Source of the DNA: Euglena gracilis
Taxonomy: Eukaryota; Euglenida; Euglenophyceae; Euglenales
NCBI GenBank assembly: GCA_039621445.1
Contig: CP154955.1
Location: 47,701,332 to 47,765,331, forward strand
DNA: 64,000 bases
Direction of reading: 5' to 3'
Shown here in pieces: positions 1 through 9,955 of this stretch. Numbering within the stretch: position 1 is the first letter of the stretch; every line of letters starts with the position of its first letter. The position numbers were made by a program, and so were the translations under genes. Below the pieces are notes generated by a model that searched no databases, was not told where the DNA came from, and saw only the letters and a list, made by a program, of their open reading frames with translations.

Positions 1-1028
1 GAATGCCAAGGAAACCCCAAACCTCAACGCCCGGTCCTCAAAGCCACCGAGGGAATTTCTGGCATTTTCTTGAAAATTCTGGGGCTGGACTGAAATTTGC
101 AACGATGAACCCCCCCTCAAAACCATTCTCGTTTCTCGTCGTTTACAAAAACCTGGTCCTGTAATGGAACAATCTTGGGCTTGACCTCAAACTTCCCCCA
201 GGGTATCAGAACCGGATCCGCTCACCCACCACCCCGTGCCCAAGAGTGGGTCTTCCAAGGAAAACAGAAGCCTGGAGGCGACCAGATGATGCAACAAATG
301 TTGACAATCTTACAGGCACAGGGAAACGTGGTGTGAGGTGTGAAGAGAATGCATTCAGCAGATCACATTGTTCGCATTTGTAAAATTTTCTTTCTTTCTC
401 CATGTTTTCCAAATGAGCTCATCCAGTTGAATGCATGTCAAAATGTTGGACTTTGTGGATCACCTTATTTGACAGATCCCAACCAAAGCCCACCAGCGTT
501 CCTCACAAAAAGCATGTTTGTTTGCACAGGTGCAAATCCACACTTAAACATCACATCAAACAGACAGGGGGGAATTACGCAACAAGGCACCTCAAAATAT
601 GCAATGCAAAAAGTGCAAGAAATGCAAAAAAAAAAGCAAAAAAAGCAAGTTGTATGTAAATTTCTCTAGGAGCTGCCCAGGGATCCACACTTTTCCACTG
701 GTTGCAACATTTCTTGTTATGTAACACGACGATTGTTTTGAACAATTGTATGTCCTTTTCTTTGACAGGACGCATAAAAACGACAACATATACAACTTAT
801 ATACAATCAGCTGTCTGATTGTAGAGCAATTTGTGTGCAATTGCCCCTCGAAAAATTCGAAAAGGCAAACTATACAAAAAATGCAAAATTGCGACTCCTC
901 ACAGAATTTTCATTATGCAAAAAAATGCAAATTTGAAAATTTTGCATTATGCAAAAAACATGCAAAATATGCAACTTGCATATCCCCCCCGCATTCCCCC
1001 TCCCCATTCCCCCCACCAAGCTGTGGAT

Positions 1029-1134
1029 CATGGTCTGCCCATTCATCGACCCCGGCCCCAACCCTCCCTGGGCAGCGGCCCAGGCTGTCCAGCAGCGGGA
1101 CGCGCCCCTCCTCCTCCTCATGGCGGCTGAGGCG
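1029..1134 (-). CDS. possible exon, product unknown
   Basis: A GC-rich block lies between an acceptor-like CCTCAG and a donor-like GGTGGG on the minus strand, directly beside a MITE at 1147-1467. One frame is acidic (RHEEEEGRVPLLDSLGR), another is Ala/Arg-rich. The frame cannot be settled. It may be a far 3' exon of the exchanger gene, or noncoding. Only base composition and splice-like ends support it. Confidence 0.2.
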
Positions 1135-1146
1135 GGGCGTCCCAAG

Positions 1147-1467
1147 CATACAATCTTTATACCAACCCCTGGGGGGGTCACTTCCTCTCTTCCAAAAACC
1201 ATTCAGTTTTGTTTTTTTTGTTTGTTGTTTGTTTTTCTTTTGGAAAACCAGTCATTCGGTTCCCCACGGGGGGGGGGGAGGTTGGCCACTCTGGAATCAA
1301 CGTGGAAATAAAAAATGCCTGGTGCCTTCGGCGGCGGGCACTTTAGTGGTTTTTTTTGCTGACCCCCGGGGGAGGAGGTCGGTCCGTGCCAACAATCAAT
1401 CAGCCGTTCTGAAAATGCCAGTCCCACCCGGGGGGGGGGGGTCGGCCAATGACTAAATGATTGTACG
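1147..1467. repeat. MITE-like element, family 1
   Basis: The element begins CATACAATCTTTATACC and ends with the imperfect inverse GACTAAATGATTGTACG. Inside is the family signature: CACTCTGGAAT, then a GGTGCCTTCGGCGGC hairpin, then CACTTTAGTGG with a T run. Related copies occur at about 19651-20003, 20225-20477, 28087-28392 and 61128-61405. Confidence 0.6.
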
Positions 1468-1665
1468 GCCGCGAGGCTGCCGAAGAACGAGGCGAGGGGG
1501 TGCGGCTGGTGGCCCGCCTCCCCTGGGCCGGGGCCGAACGACGTCTCCAGCGCGGAGTAGTCCACGAGGTCCCCGGACCCTGTTCCGCGGCAGGTGGCAC
1601 GAAGTGCCGGGTTGGAAGCCGGCCACATTGGAGCTTCGGAGCAGCTGAGTCGGTGTGGCCCGCAC
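1455..1665 (-). CDS. possible exon, frame unresolved
   Basis: High-GC segment after an acceptor-like CCGACTCAG. All three minus frames stay open for at least 60 codons. One gives a chain in phase with the upstream exon (LLRSSNVAGFQPGTSCHLP), another a less biased chain (SGDLVDYSALETSFGPGPG). No family was recognised. It may be a late exon of the exchanger gene. Confidence 0.3.
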
Positions 1666-1936
1666 CCATATGGCTTACGCAATTTCAAGCGGTTCAAGCG
1701 GTTCACGCTGGGAAATCGATGGAAAACCTAAAAAAAGCTTGGCACACTCATGAAGCGTTTGTGCACTCTTTCTATGAGAGAAAGAAAGAAACAAGAAATA
1801 AATAAAAACATTAAAAAAATAAATAAAATTAAAACATTAAAATAAAATAAAAAATAAAAACATAGAAATAAATAAGAACATTCAACGGCTTTTGTGTTCG
1901 AACCACCCAGCGAGGAATGAACGGGCGAACCCACAC

Positions 1937-2068
1937 CTGCCAACGGGGAACCCCTTGGGTCGTCGTCATACTCCCCCTCGTCGTCGAACTCCATTTCGAA
2001 TCGTGGAATGGCCACGAGCCATGAGTCTGGAGGAGGGCGCGCACTGCAAACAGCACTGGCCCACCTGC
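1937..2068 (-). CDS. exon, probable C-terminal region of the exchanger gene
   Basis: The exon is bounded by acceptor CCTCCCCCAG and donor GTGTGG, the dominant donor in this window. It is 132 nt, so phase 0 is kept from the preceding exon; that reading starts AGGPVLFAVRALLQ. A second frame gives an acidic stretch (RFEMEFDDEGEYDDDP) that also looks coding, so the frame is ambiguous. No domain was recognised. Confidence 0.4.
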
Positions 2069-2721
2069 CTGGGGGAGGCAAAACTTTCTCATGGCAGGGA
2101 AAGAAGTGCAAAGCCCTCCCACCAGCACGGCACACAAGACAATGCCAACTGCAGGCAGCAGGACCCAACCAGTCATGCAAAAAAGGAGATCCCAGGCAGA
2201 AAGTTGGACGAACACAGGAGACATGGAAGCAGACCAAACTGACAAAAAGAACTCAATATCTTTTGCATGCAGCACAGAAACTGGCACACCAGCCGTGAAC
2301 TTCACCCAAGTGGGCGGTATCGCAGAGGCGCTCTCAGTGGTGGGGCTCCTGGCCAGGCGGTTGCATCAAAAGGCAGAAAGAAATATATCATCCGAGTGGA
2401 AACAAATATAACAATTTCAAATTCGAAAATGTAGAAATGTATTGATACATATTCATGAGACAACAATAATGAAAGCATTTCGAAAAACACGTTTTTAGTT
2501 ATACACAGAAAAATTAGCCAAATGCAATCATACACCGATAAAATACACATTTTATGAGCCTTCACACAACTAAAATACACATGTACATATGAACACAGAC
2601 AAACAAGTGTGCATCAACCATTGGAAACCCACGGAACACACAAAACACCGGAGTCCGCCACCGGCGGTTCACCGGTTCAGCGGGGCGGGGGCAACGGCCT
2701 GCCCTGGAGCAGGCTGCCCAC

Positions 2722-2838
2722 CCGGTCGGTGGCGCCGCGCAGCAGGCACGGCCCCGTCTGGGCGGCCTTCGCACCGGCGTACGTCGCGGTGCCGTGCAGC
2801 AGCACGTAGTCGTACTGCGGCACCATGGCCACCAGCAC
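2722..2838 (-). CDS. exon, probable cyclic-nucleotide-binding-like tail of the exchanger
   Basis: A 117-nt exon, phase 0 at both ends, between acceptor CCTCGCCAG and donor GTGGGC. It encodes VLVAMVPQYDYVLLHGTATY followed by AGAKAAQTGPCLLRGATDR. The LLHGTA segment resembles the part of long plant-type CPA1 exchangers that follows their cyclic-nucleotide-binding-like domain. It splices in phase to the RVLADLESSEQEQ exon at 16705-16743, which would place the 12.7-kb element inside one intron. The exon itself is well supported; assignment to the exchanger is inference. Confidence 0.5.
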
Positions 2839-3212
2839 CTGGCGAGGGAGGGCAGGGGCTGGCATGTACCGATCCACGTCACGCTGGTCCTCCCCCGGGG
2901 GCTGGGATGTGCCAGCGGTGCCGGACCAAAGCTATTTCCAAGGGTTTTTGGCCGATGTTGGGTGGGTTTGGGAGTGGGGGGGGGTCGAGCTTCCCTGGCA
3001 GGGGGGGAGGGCGGCATTCGGTTGGTTTGCCCTCGGGGTCGCTGAGGGAATATATGGTTTTCTCTCAGCACTGTGCCCCCCTGTACAGCCCACGATAGGT
3101 TAATTTAGTGGCCCCTGGAGGGGCACCATTTTCCCCAACCCGCCTATCCACCTCCTTAAGAAACCACCAACCAAGGGATTTGTCACTGACAGACGTTTTC
3201 TGAAAGACACCT

Positions 3213-3622
3213 GGGGAGGGAGGTCCCGCGGGCCAGCTGGACAAGGTGCTGGCTGGAACCCCTCCCCCTCGGGCAGGGTCCACGGGGGAGAAATCTGGCA
3301 CTGGACGCAGCTGTTACCCCCTCCCAAAAAAAGGCAAAAAAAGGCCCAAATCCAGCCGGGGTGGCATTCTTCAGCCAAAATTTGGAGGTGAAAAGCCAGA
3401 ACCCCTCATGGATGCCTTTTTGGCTAATTTGACCCCTTTCCCCCCAAAATTTTCGGTGCTTTGCGCCGAAATTTTTCCGTCCAGTTCGAATTTGCTGGAC
3501 TGTCCAAAATTTATTTTTAATTTTCAATTTTTAATTTTTTTTTCCAGCAGACCCCCCCCCCCCAATCTGGAGCCGGGGGGTCCACAGCCCGGCTGGGAGC
3601 TGGCTGGAAAACAGGTGGATGT
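3213..3622. repeat. left half of a MITE split by the large element
   Basis: The left end reads GGGGAGGGAGGTCCCGCG then GGCCAGCTGG. Its approximate inverse, TGGCTGGACCTCCCC, lies at 16421-16435 on the other side of the large element. A similar pair bounds an element at about 42536-42862. If the 12.7-kb insertion and one GATGT are removed, the halves make one unit of about 550 bp. Alignment is by eye. Confidence 0.4.
3618..3622. repeat. target-site duplication GATGT, left copy
   Basis: GATGT directly precedes the left terminal inverted repeat and recurs at 16301-16305 directly after the right one. Confidence 0.8.
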
Positions 3623-3645
3623 CTTAGGCGGCGCGAATTGCCCAA
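3623..3645. repeat. left terminal inverted repeat
   Basis: Reads CTTAGGCGGCGC, then G, then AATTGCCCAA. The reverse complement of 16278-16300 is identical except that this G is T. Confidence 0.85.
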
Positions 3646-3669
3646 GCAATTTTTGCGTTTTTTGGTGTT

Positions 3670-3698
3670 TTTTGACTGTTTTAAAAACAGTCAAAAAG
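3670..3698. repeat. subterminal palindrome
   Basis: TTTTTGACTGTTTT followed by AAAAACAGTCAAAAA, an almost perfect 29-nt palindrome about 25 bp inside the left terminal repeat. This is a typical location for a transposase-binding or cruciform site. No counterpart was seen at the right end. Confidence 0.5.
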
Positions 3699-5708
3699 GA
3701 ACAAAATTTTGAGTTCAAAGGGTTACGTGGCAGCTTTGGACCAAAATTTTATGAAAGCGTTTTTGTGCGGTATTCCGCGCATGGTACTTTGCACGATGCA
3801 GAGGTACGTAAAAACAGGGGTGTTGAGACCCCTGTTACAGGTGCCAGAAAAGTACTATATTGTAACGTGCGTACACCGTGGATGTACGTTGGTGGTACGT
3901 CTGTTTTCACATAGTGTGTGAAGTGAGGTGCACAACACGAGTGTGTGCGGATTACCGCACACAACAAACACAACGACGTGTGATACAGGGGGGTTGTTGT
4001 GTGTCAGGTGTGTTATGAAGGAAAACTGTGAAAACTGTGAAGTGTGGTTTAGGCGGATTACCGCGTAAAGAGAACGCAGTGGTGTTTACGAAGTCCAGGC
4101 GGTAACCCGTGTAACCTGTGAAACACAGATCGAAGGTATTTGATGTTGGGCGGGAATCCGCACAACACAGCAGAACGTTGTGGTGGGGTGTGTGGGCCAC
4201 AATACATGTGGGGACAGATGCGTTTACTTAAGGTGCAAATGAAAAATGGTGAGGAGGCCGGGGGGACCGGGGGGCAGCGTCCTGTCTGTCGCACCACACC
4301 CCGACACATCCCGTGTGCCCTAACCGTCACCGGGACGGTGGCCCAGCCGCGGCCGGTGACGGTGGTGTGTCCGCCGGGTGTGGTGGTGGGCCAACAGCTG
4401 GCTGCCCCATCCCCCTGAAAGAGGGGGCGGTCCTCTCCCCGGCGAGCCTGCCTGTGTAACTCCCCAGTCTGAACGGAACGAAACGGCACGTAAATGACGT
4501 TACGGTGCGTCTCTCCGCGACTGCGGTGATGGCTGGTCGCGAAACGCGTCGCAGTGTGGTCGTTCAGTAGAGGGGTGTGTGCGTTCCCAAACAGAGCAGC
4601 CTGTGAGGTGTGGAAAAGCCAACGGGATGTCTTGTGCGGGAATCCGTGCAACACATTCCGAGTGTACCAAAAAGGAACAGTGAGGAGCCCGGGTGGTCCT
4701 TTGACCTCTCCGCACCGCCGGGGCAGGTTGCCCAGACCTCCCCAACGGGGGTGCGGTTGCGGCGTTTGCGGACCAACGCAGCTGGGGCGACGACGCCCGT
4801 CCCGGACTCCCCCGACCGACTGGTTAGGAAAATGGAACCTGGGTGTTTGTGTTTCGGGTTTTGGACGTTTGGTGGTACATAACTGTGTAGGGGACCGGTT
4901 TTCCTCGCGATCGGAATGCGTAGGGCACCGGTCGGTTGTGCGCGTTGTGGTCTGGTGCGGGTGAGGGAGGCTGTGTGGTGTGGTGTTACACACCAACGGC
5001 GACGATGTGTGCGGGTTTCCGCGTACAAGAACAGACCGACGCATTAGGCGTGAGGTCCATGGTGCACTGCACAAGATGTCCGCCCCGCCTCCCTCCTACG
5101 ATTCTGGATCTGGATCGCGAGGCCTTCATTTGGTGTAACCGCCGGCGTGACCACCAACAGTGGTTTCGCGAATGTTATACAGTCCAAGTGTGATCTCTGG
5201 AGAGAGATGTTGGGCAAGTGGCTGTAACGGCCTCTTGTGGCCGAGCTCCCTTGGACCGCCCACCCCAGTGGGCAACGCCACTGGTTCCCCGGCCGGTGCG
5301 GTCACTTGCCTACTTTTTTTCCTTGCGGACGAGTGCATGTACGGGTATCCGCTCGGGCTGCGTGTATGTATACACGGCGTGTGTCCCTTTTGGAGGGTCT
5401 CTTTTCTTCTCTTCTGTGGTTGCTGCGGAGGAGGCAGGCTGAACGAAGCGGAAGCTGACAGCAGTTCGGTGTACCCCCGGGGGGGTTGGTCTAGGCCACT
5501 GAGGGGACTCAGCGCACACGCCCAACTGGGCCGCACGATTGCGTGCTGTAGACCTCCCCCGGAGACGACTACCTGGGACCCTTTCGCGACTGAGGGTGGT
5601 TGGTGGTACACGACTGGTTTACGGTTCCTGTGTCGTTCGCGAGACACATCCGTAGGGTGGACTGCTGCTCCCTTGACATCACCCAAAACAGACCACCTTC
5701 TACGACGA

Positions 5709-5750
5709 GGAGGTGTGGTTTGTGCGGGAAACCGCACAAACCACACCTCC
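5709..5750. repeat. perfect 19-bp-stem hairpin with GAAA loop
   Basis: The longest palindrome of the set. The left arm GGAGGTGTGGTTTGTGCGG (5709-5727) and the right arm (5732-5750) are exact inverses around GAAA. As RNA this is a CGG-GAAA-CCG tetraloop of the GNRA class. It has the same core as the other copies, with arms extended by about 11 bp. Confidence 0.85.
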
Positions 5751-6461
5751 AACCCCCAGATCACGGTGTTTTTCCAGGGGTTATGTCGCAGCGGCACATC
5801 CCGTTCGCGAGGGGGTACAAATCGCGAGAATTTCAACATCCGCTTGTACCACTAAACACACTGGATCGCGACGAGGTCCCAGGGCCTTCGGTTCTGGAGG
5901 GCCGTCTTACCTGGAATCGCGCTCTTAATTGCGCCGTACGGACCGATCGGGGTACTGTTGCCCCCGCCGGCTTCAAATTTGAGAAACCCTGAACAAACAG
6001 CAGCCTTCCATGGCTTTACACGGGAACCCGCACAACAGCGCAGAATCAAACGCAAACGGTGTCGTGGTGAGTTACCAGCAAAGGAAATACAAATTCATTG
6101 CGACGTTCCCACCAGTTGTGCGGAAACCCGCGTAGAAGCGGTCTACAATGGCTGCGGTGTGTGGTACAACACAGTGTGGTGCGATGACAGATTTGAATCC
6201 AAACACAGTGCAGTGTTGTGCGGATTCCCGTGTAAAGGACTGAGCCCTTGTCGACACGACAATATGACATTGCTCCACTGCCCACACGTGGGTGAAACTC
6301 TGTGGAAACTGCACATACGTGGGTGGTCTTTGTCCATTCACTGAAAACAGTGTTCAGCATGTACAGTAGATGTGTGTACATTGCGACCCTGAGTCACTCA
6401 CGCACCTCTGCTGCGCGGGAATCCGCACAACTCTCATCTGTCTCAGACTGTGCAAAAAAAA

Positions 6462-9400
6462 ATGGCCGCCTCCTCTGAGACGCTGGTGTTGCAGCTGGAC
6501 CAGCTGCGGGGGTACCTTGCCGGCGCCCCCCCGGCGGATGGTTGGGCGATCCTGGACGACGCCCTCCGAAGAGGCCACCTGGGAGCCCTCAACCTGGTGG
6601 AGACGGGCCTGGCCGTCAGGGCCAACCGCCGGTCCCGTCGCAGCCTGCGGGAGGTGCGGCGGGAGTACACCCGGCCCCCGTCCGAGCGGCCGATGTGGAT
6701 GGCCCGCTTCACCGACGGGCTGCTGGCGCTGTGGCGGACGCTGCGACGGCTGGCCGTGCCCTTCGGCGAGCTGGTCACGCCGGCGGCCACCCTGGCCCCC
6801 GCCCCGGCGCAGCAGACGCTGCAGGACCTGCCCCGCGCTACCCGTCGGCTGCTGCGGCCCGCCGGTCTGGTGGGCCCCACGGAGGAGCTGGTGCGGGAGC
6901 GGGCGCGAAGGGCCCGGGACGCGGTGCTGCGGGCGTTGGACGGCCACCAGTGCGTGCTGTGGCTGGACAACTTCTGCTGGCTGCGGTGGGGCACGGACCC
7001 CACCCAGCCCAGCTACAGCCGCAACGTCACCGCCCTGGGTTCAGGGTGCCTACTCTGCCTTCTGCTGTTGGCGAAGTGGGCCTGACGATGACCATCCGTG
7101 CATGACAAGACGTGCGCGGTTTTCCGCCTGGGAATGGTCTGTCTAAAATGCACTGAATGAATGAACTGCTCAAGAACCCCACAAGTCGGGGTGACACAGT
7201 TGGTGACAAGGGACAGGTGAACGGTGACACTGGTGAAAACAAAGCTCAACATCCCCCAAGGTGTGTACAGGGTTAAGTACAAAGGTGGTTGTCAGACGCG
7301 TGTGTGCGGGTTTCCGTGTAACCAGTGTTGGTTTGTACGGAAACCCGCACACTTCAGGGTTGCGTATGCGTACATGTACGTACCTGGTTGGCTCAGTGAG
7401 CAGGCCCTCTGTGCGGTGACTGCTGCAGATCGACCCCCTGCGAACTCGTCAGGGCACTTTGACGCGGTCCGTGACGTTCCCCGTGTCCACGGGTCACCCG
7501 GAGTTCGGGACGGTGGTGCAGCACCTCCGCTGGGCGGCCGACCTGTGCCTGCAGTCGGCGAAGAAGCTGCACCAGGCGGTGCGCGGCCTCCACCGGGCGG
7601 AGCTCTCGGTGGACAACGTCCGCGTCCCGCTGGACATGCAGCGGGACGCGATGCGGTCGCTGCGGTGGAGGCCCTTCTCCCTGACCGAGCAGACGGTCAG
7701 CTCGAACCGGGACCTCCTCCAGCTCCTGGAGACCGTGCTGCAGCTGCAGGCGCGGTCGGGCCGTCAGCTGCCCCTCCTGGTGGATGAGAACATCCACTAC
7801 CGCATCCTCCGCCTCCTGTACTCGGCCCCGGCGCTGCGCTTCCGGATGGGGGAGCACCTCGCCAACGTCCCCCTGCTGTACGGCATCTGGCATGCCTACA
7901 AGCACACGGTGACGGTGGTGTACCGGGCGTTCTTCCCGGTGCTGGCCCACCTGGAGGTGCCGGTTGGCGCCGGGGGCAGCCGGCAGCTCACGGCGTCCCT
8001 GCGGTCGCACCGGAAGGTGCTGTACATGGAGAAGCTGTTCGCCAGCCTCCTGTTGACCCGGGCCGACGTGCTGCCCCAGCCAGGGTGACCACTGCCCGAG
8101 CTGGCTGCTTTCAGGCTGCACCTGGTACATCGGGCCAATGTTTGTGCGGTTATCCGCACAGTCATGTCGTGGGTCAGTTGGTGTCACATCTCTCCCTTCT
8201 GTCCGCCACAGTCTGTCCGCGTTGTGCGGAAACCCGCGTAAAGGACCCTGGTGATAGGTCACGCAGGCCAACTTTGGGTGGAGACACTTCCAAAGCTCGT
8301 CTGTCACTCTGACGCCACCTGGAGGATCGTCTCCGGGAGGAGAGCCAGCGCGTGCACGTCTCCGCCCCCCCTGCGGCCGACGCGTACGGCCCGCAGCTGC
8401 TCCTGGGGCTGCACCGCCTCCTCACCTTCTTCCTGCCGGCCCTCCTCCACCTCGGCTTCAAGGTGCGGCAGTGCACCTGGCGCGGCCGCCCCGACGACGA
8501 GGTGAAGGGGGAGACGGCGCGGCAGGTGCTGGAGCGCTGCCTGGTCCTGCAGGCCCACCTCGAGCGGGCCATGAGTCCGCATGGCCTCCCCTCGGAGTAC
8601 ATGCGGACCATCTCCCTGGCCCTGCTGACCTGGCAGCCGTGGATGTCCCGCCTTCCCGGGTGCGTCTTCGTGGAGGAGGCCGGTGAGGCGATGCTGTCGC
8701 GCCTGTCAGGTGCCTGCCGTCGGTCGCCGTACGTCACGGACTTCCGGGGCACCCTGCAGCTGTTCCTCGGCCTGCCGCCGCCGTCGGGGGCGCCGCACGC
8801 CAGCCGGGGTTCCCTGCGGCTGGGACTGGTCGCTGAGATGACCAGCGGGTGCGCCGGCTGGCGGACCACCCCGAGGGCCGCCCCTTCCCCCGCCGGGTGG
8901 ACGCCACGCGGATCGCCTGGGTGGACGCCTCTGAGGTGGAGTTCCCCCGGTGGGGGTCCCCGCCCATCCTGCCGGAGATCGTGGACGTCCGGGCGCTGGA
9001 GGCCCTGATGCGGACCTCCCTCCTGACGTTGGTGAGCGGCCGGGCCCTGACCCCCGACATCCTGGTCTGGATGCGGGAGAACGTCGGGCCGGTGGACCCC
9101 CAGGAGTTCGCCCGTCGCCAGCGGGCGATGGACAACTTCCTCCACCAGCGGCAGCGGCGGCGCCGCAGCCCTACGCCTCCGGGGGACGTCGAACCGGCGA
9201 CCAGCGGGCAGGCGGAAACCCGCGCAGAGGCGGCGGCCCGTGCGAAACCCCGCGCAGCAGCAGAACCTGCACCGCCGGGGATGAGGCCTGCTGAGGAGTC
9301 CCCGGTGGAGGGCCGGGTGCGGTTCACCCCGGAGGAGCCCAGTTCCTCCGCGGCCGAGGCGGCGGTGGTGCAGCCGCCTGCGGTGCAACCGGGATGGCCG

Positions 9401-9718
9401 GCGCTGGAGCTGCCCGAGGCGGAGAGCCTGTACGAGCCGCCCAGTACAGCGGAGTCGCTGTACGAGCCCCCGGGCACGCTGTCCGAGGGGTACGTCTCCC
9501 CGGCGGCCTCAGACGGCCTCGGTAGTCTGGGGGAGCTGCTGAGCAGCCGCCCGACGTCATCGGGGTCCTCCTCCTCGGATGAGGACCTCAGTCTCTCCCC
9601 GGCGGCGGTGTGTCCCTGCCGGACCCCGGTCTTTCTACGTGGTCCTGAACCTTTCTGTATATCAGGGAGTCAGATGGAGGCCTTCAGAGCGAGGGTGAGG
9701 GTTTGTTTCAGAATGTAA
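6462..9718 (+). CDS. element gene 1: unrecognised protein with D-N-F and VDEN motifs
   Basis: The start is ATG 6462 in AAAAATGGCC, a good eukaryotic context. Exon 1 (6462 to about 7036) encodes a Leu/Arg-rich N-terminus and VLWLDNFCWLRWG, with D169 and N170. Exon 2 (7429 to about 8088) encodes PLLVDENIHYRIL and then GIWHAYKHTVTVVYRAFFP. Exon 3 begins near 8310 (HRLLTFFLPALLHLGFKV) and runs to an acidic Ser-rich end (SSSDEDLSLSP). The frame breaks once, near 8837. The last exon either reaches a stop at 9716-9718 or splices at GTGTGT near 9609. The acidic positions and the setting make a transposase the natural guess, but no known DDE signature is certain. The splice phase between exons 1 and 2 was not resolved. 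Confidence 0.6.
8837..8838 (+). other. single-base frame break in element gene 1
   Basis: Upstream, the frame reads LRLGLVAE up to GAG 8835-8837. Downstream, good coding (DDQRVRRLADHPEGR, then IAWVDASEVEFPRW) continues one frame back, starting at GAT 8837. One missing base here explains the break; no credible intron spans it. Decay, a base-calling error or a programmed -1 shift are all possible. No slippery heptamer is visible. Confidence 0.6.
9205..9257 (+). repeat. two palindromes inside the open frame of gene 1
   Basis: GGCGGAAACCCGCGCAGAG and GTGCGAAACCCCGCGCAG lie in tandem and are translated as AETRAEA and ARAKPRA. They are the only copies of the family inside sequence that reads as coding. 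They fall in a low-complexity stretch between a conserved part and the acidic tail. Confidence 0.6.
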
Positions 9719-9955
9719 AGGGGGTGGCGGGCGGGTTTCCGTGCAAAAGCATTCTCCACCCAGCCAGAAGGGGGGTGCTCTGCGGGGTGGTCACTGCTGT
9801 GTTTCCTTTAATGACAATTATTTTTTTGATTGAACTGACTGTCCCAGATTTTGTGCTTATTTATATTCACAAAAGTGTTTGTGTGGGGACTGTTTCTGAC
9901 CTGAATTTCCTTCATTTCGGCTGTTTTCACGCTGCCTCGTTTTTTTAGACCTCTG

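Larger units (their letters stand above)
3646..6461. other. 5' noncoding region of the large element
   Basis: No convincing exon on either strand over 2.8 kb. The region holds eleven of the short palindromes, an 11-bp perfect inverted repeat (ACCGTCACCGG at 4323-4333, inverse at 4353-4363) and a long perfect hairpin at 5709-5750. Open frames across 4058-5074 and 5126-5855 look like shadows of GC-rich DNA. It probably holds the promoter of gene 1, or binding sites, or both. Confidence 0.5.

Noticed and set aside
1880-1905. tRNA-like B box (GTGTTCGAACCAC)
   Set aside because: No A box, acceptor stem or cloverleaf can be drawn around it on either strand.
4058-5074. 338-codon minus-strand open frame inside the large element
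   Set aside because: No coding-like composition and no splice logic; it runs through several palindromes that elsewhere avoid coding sequence.
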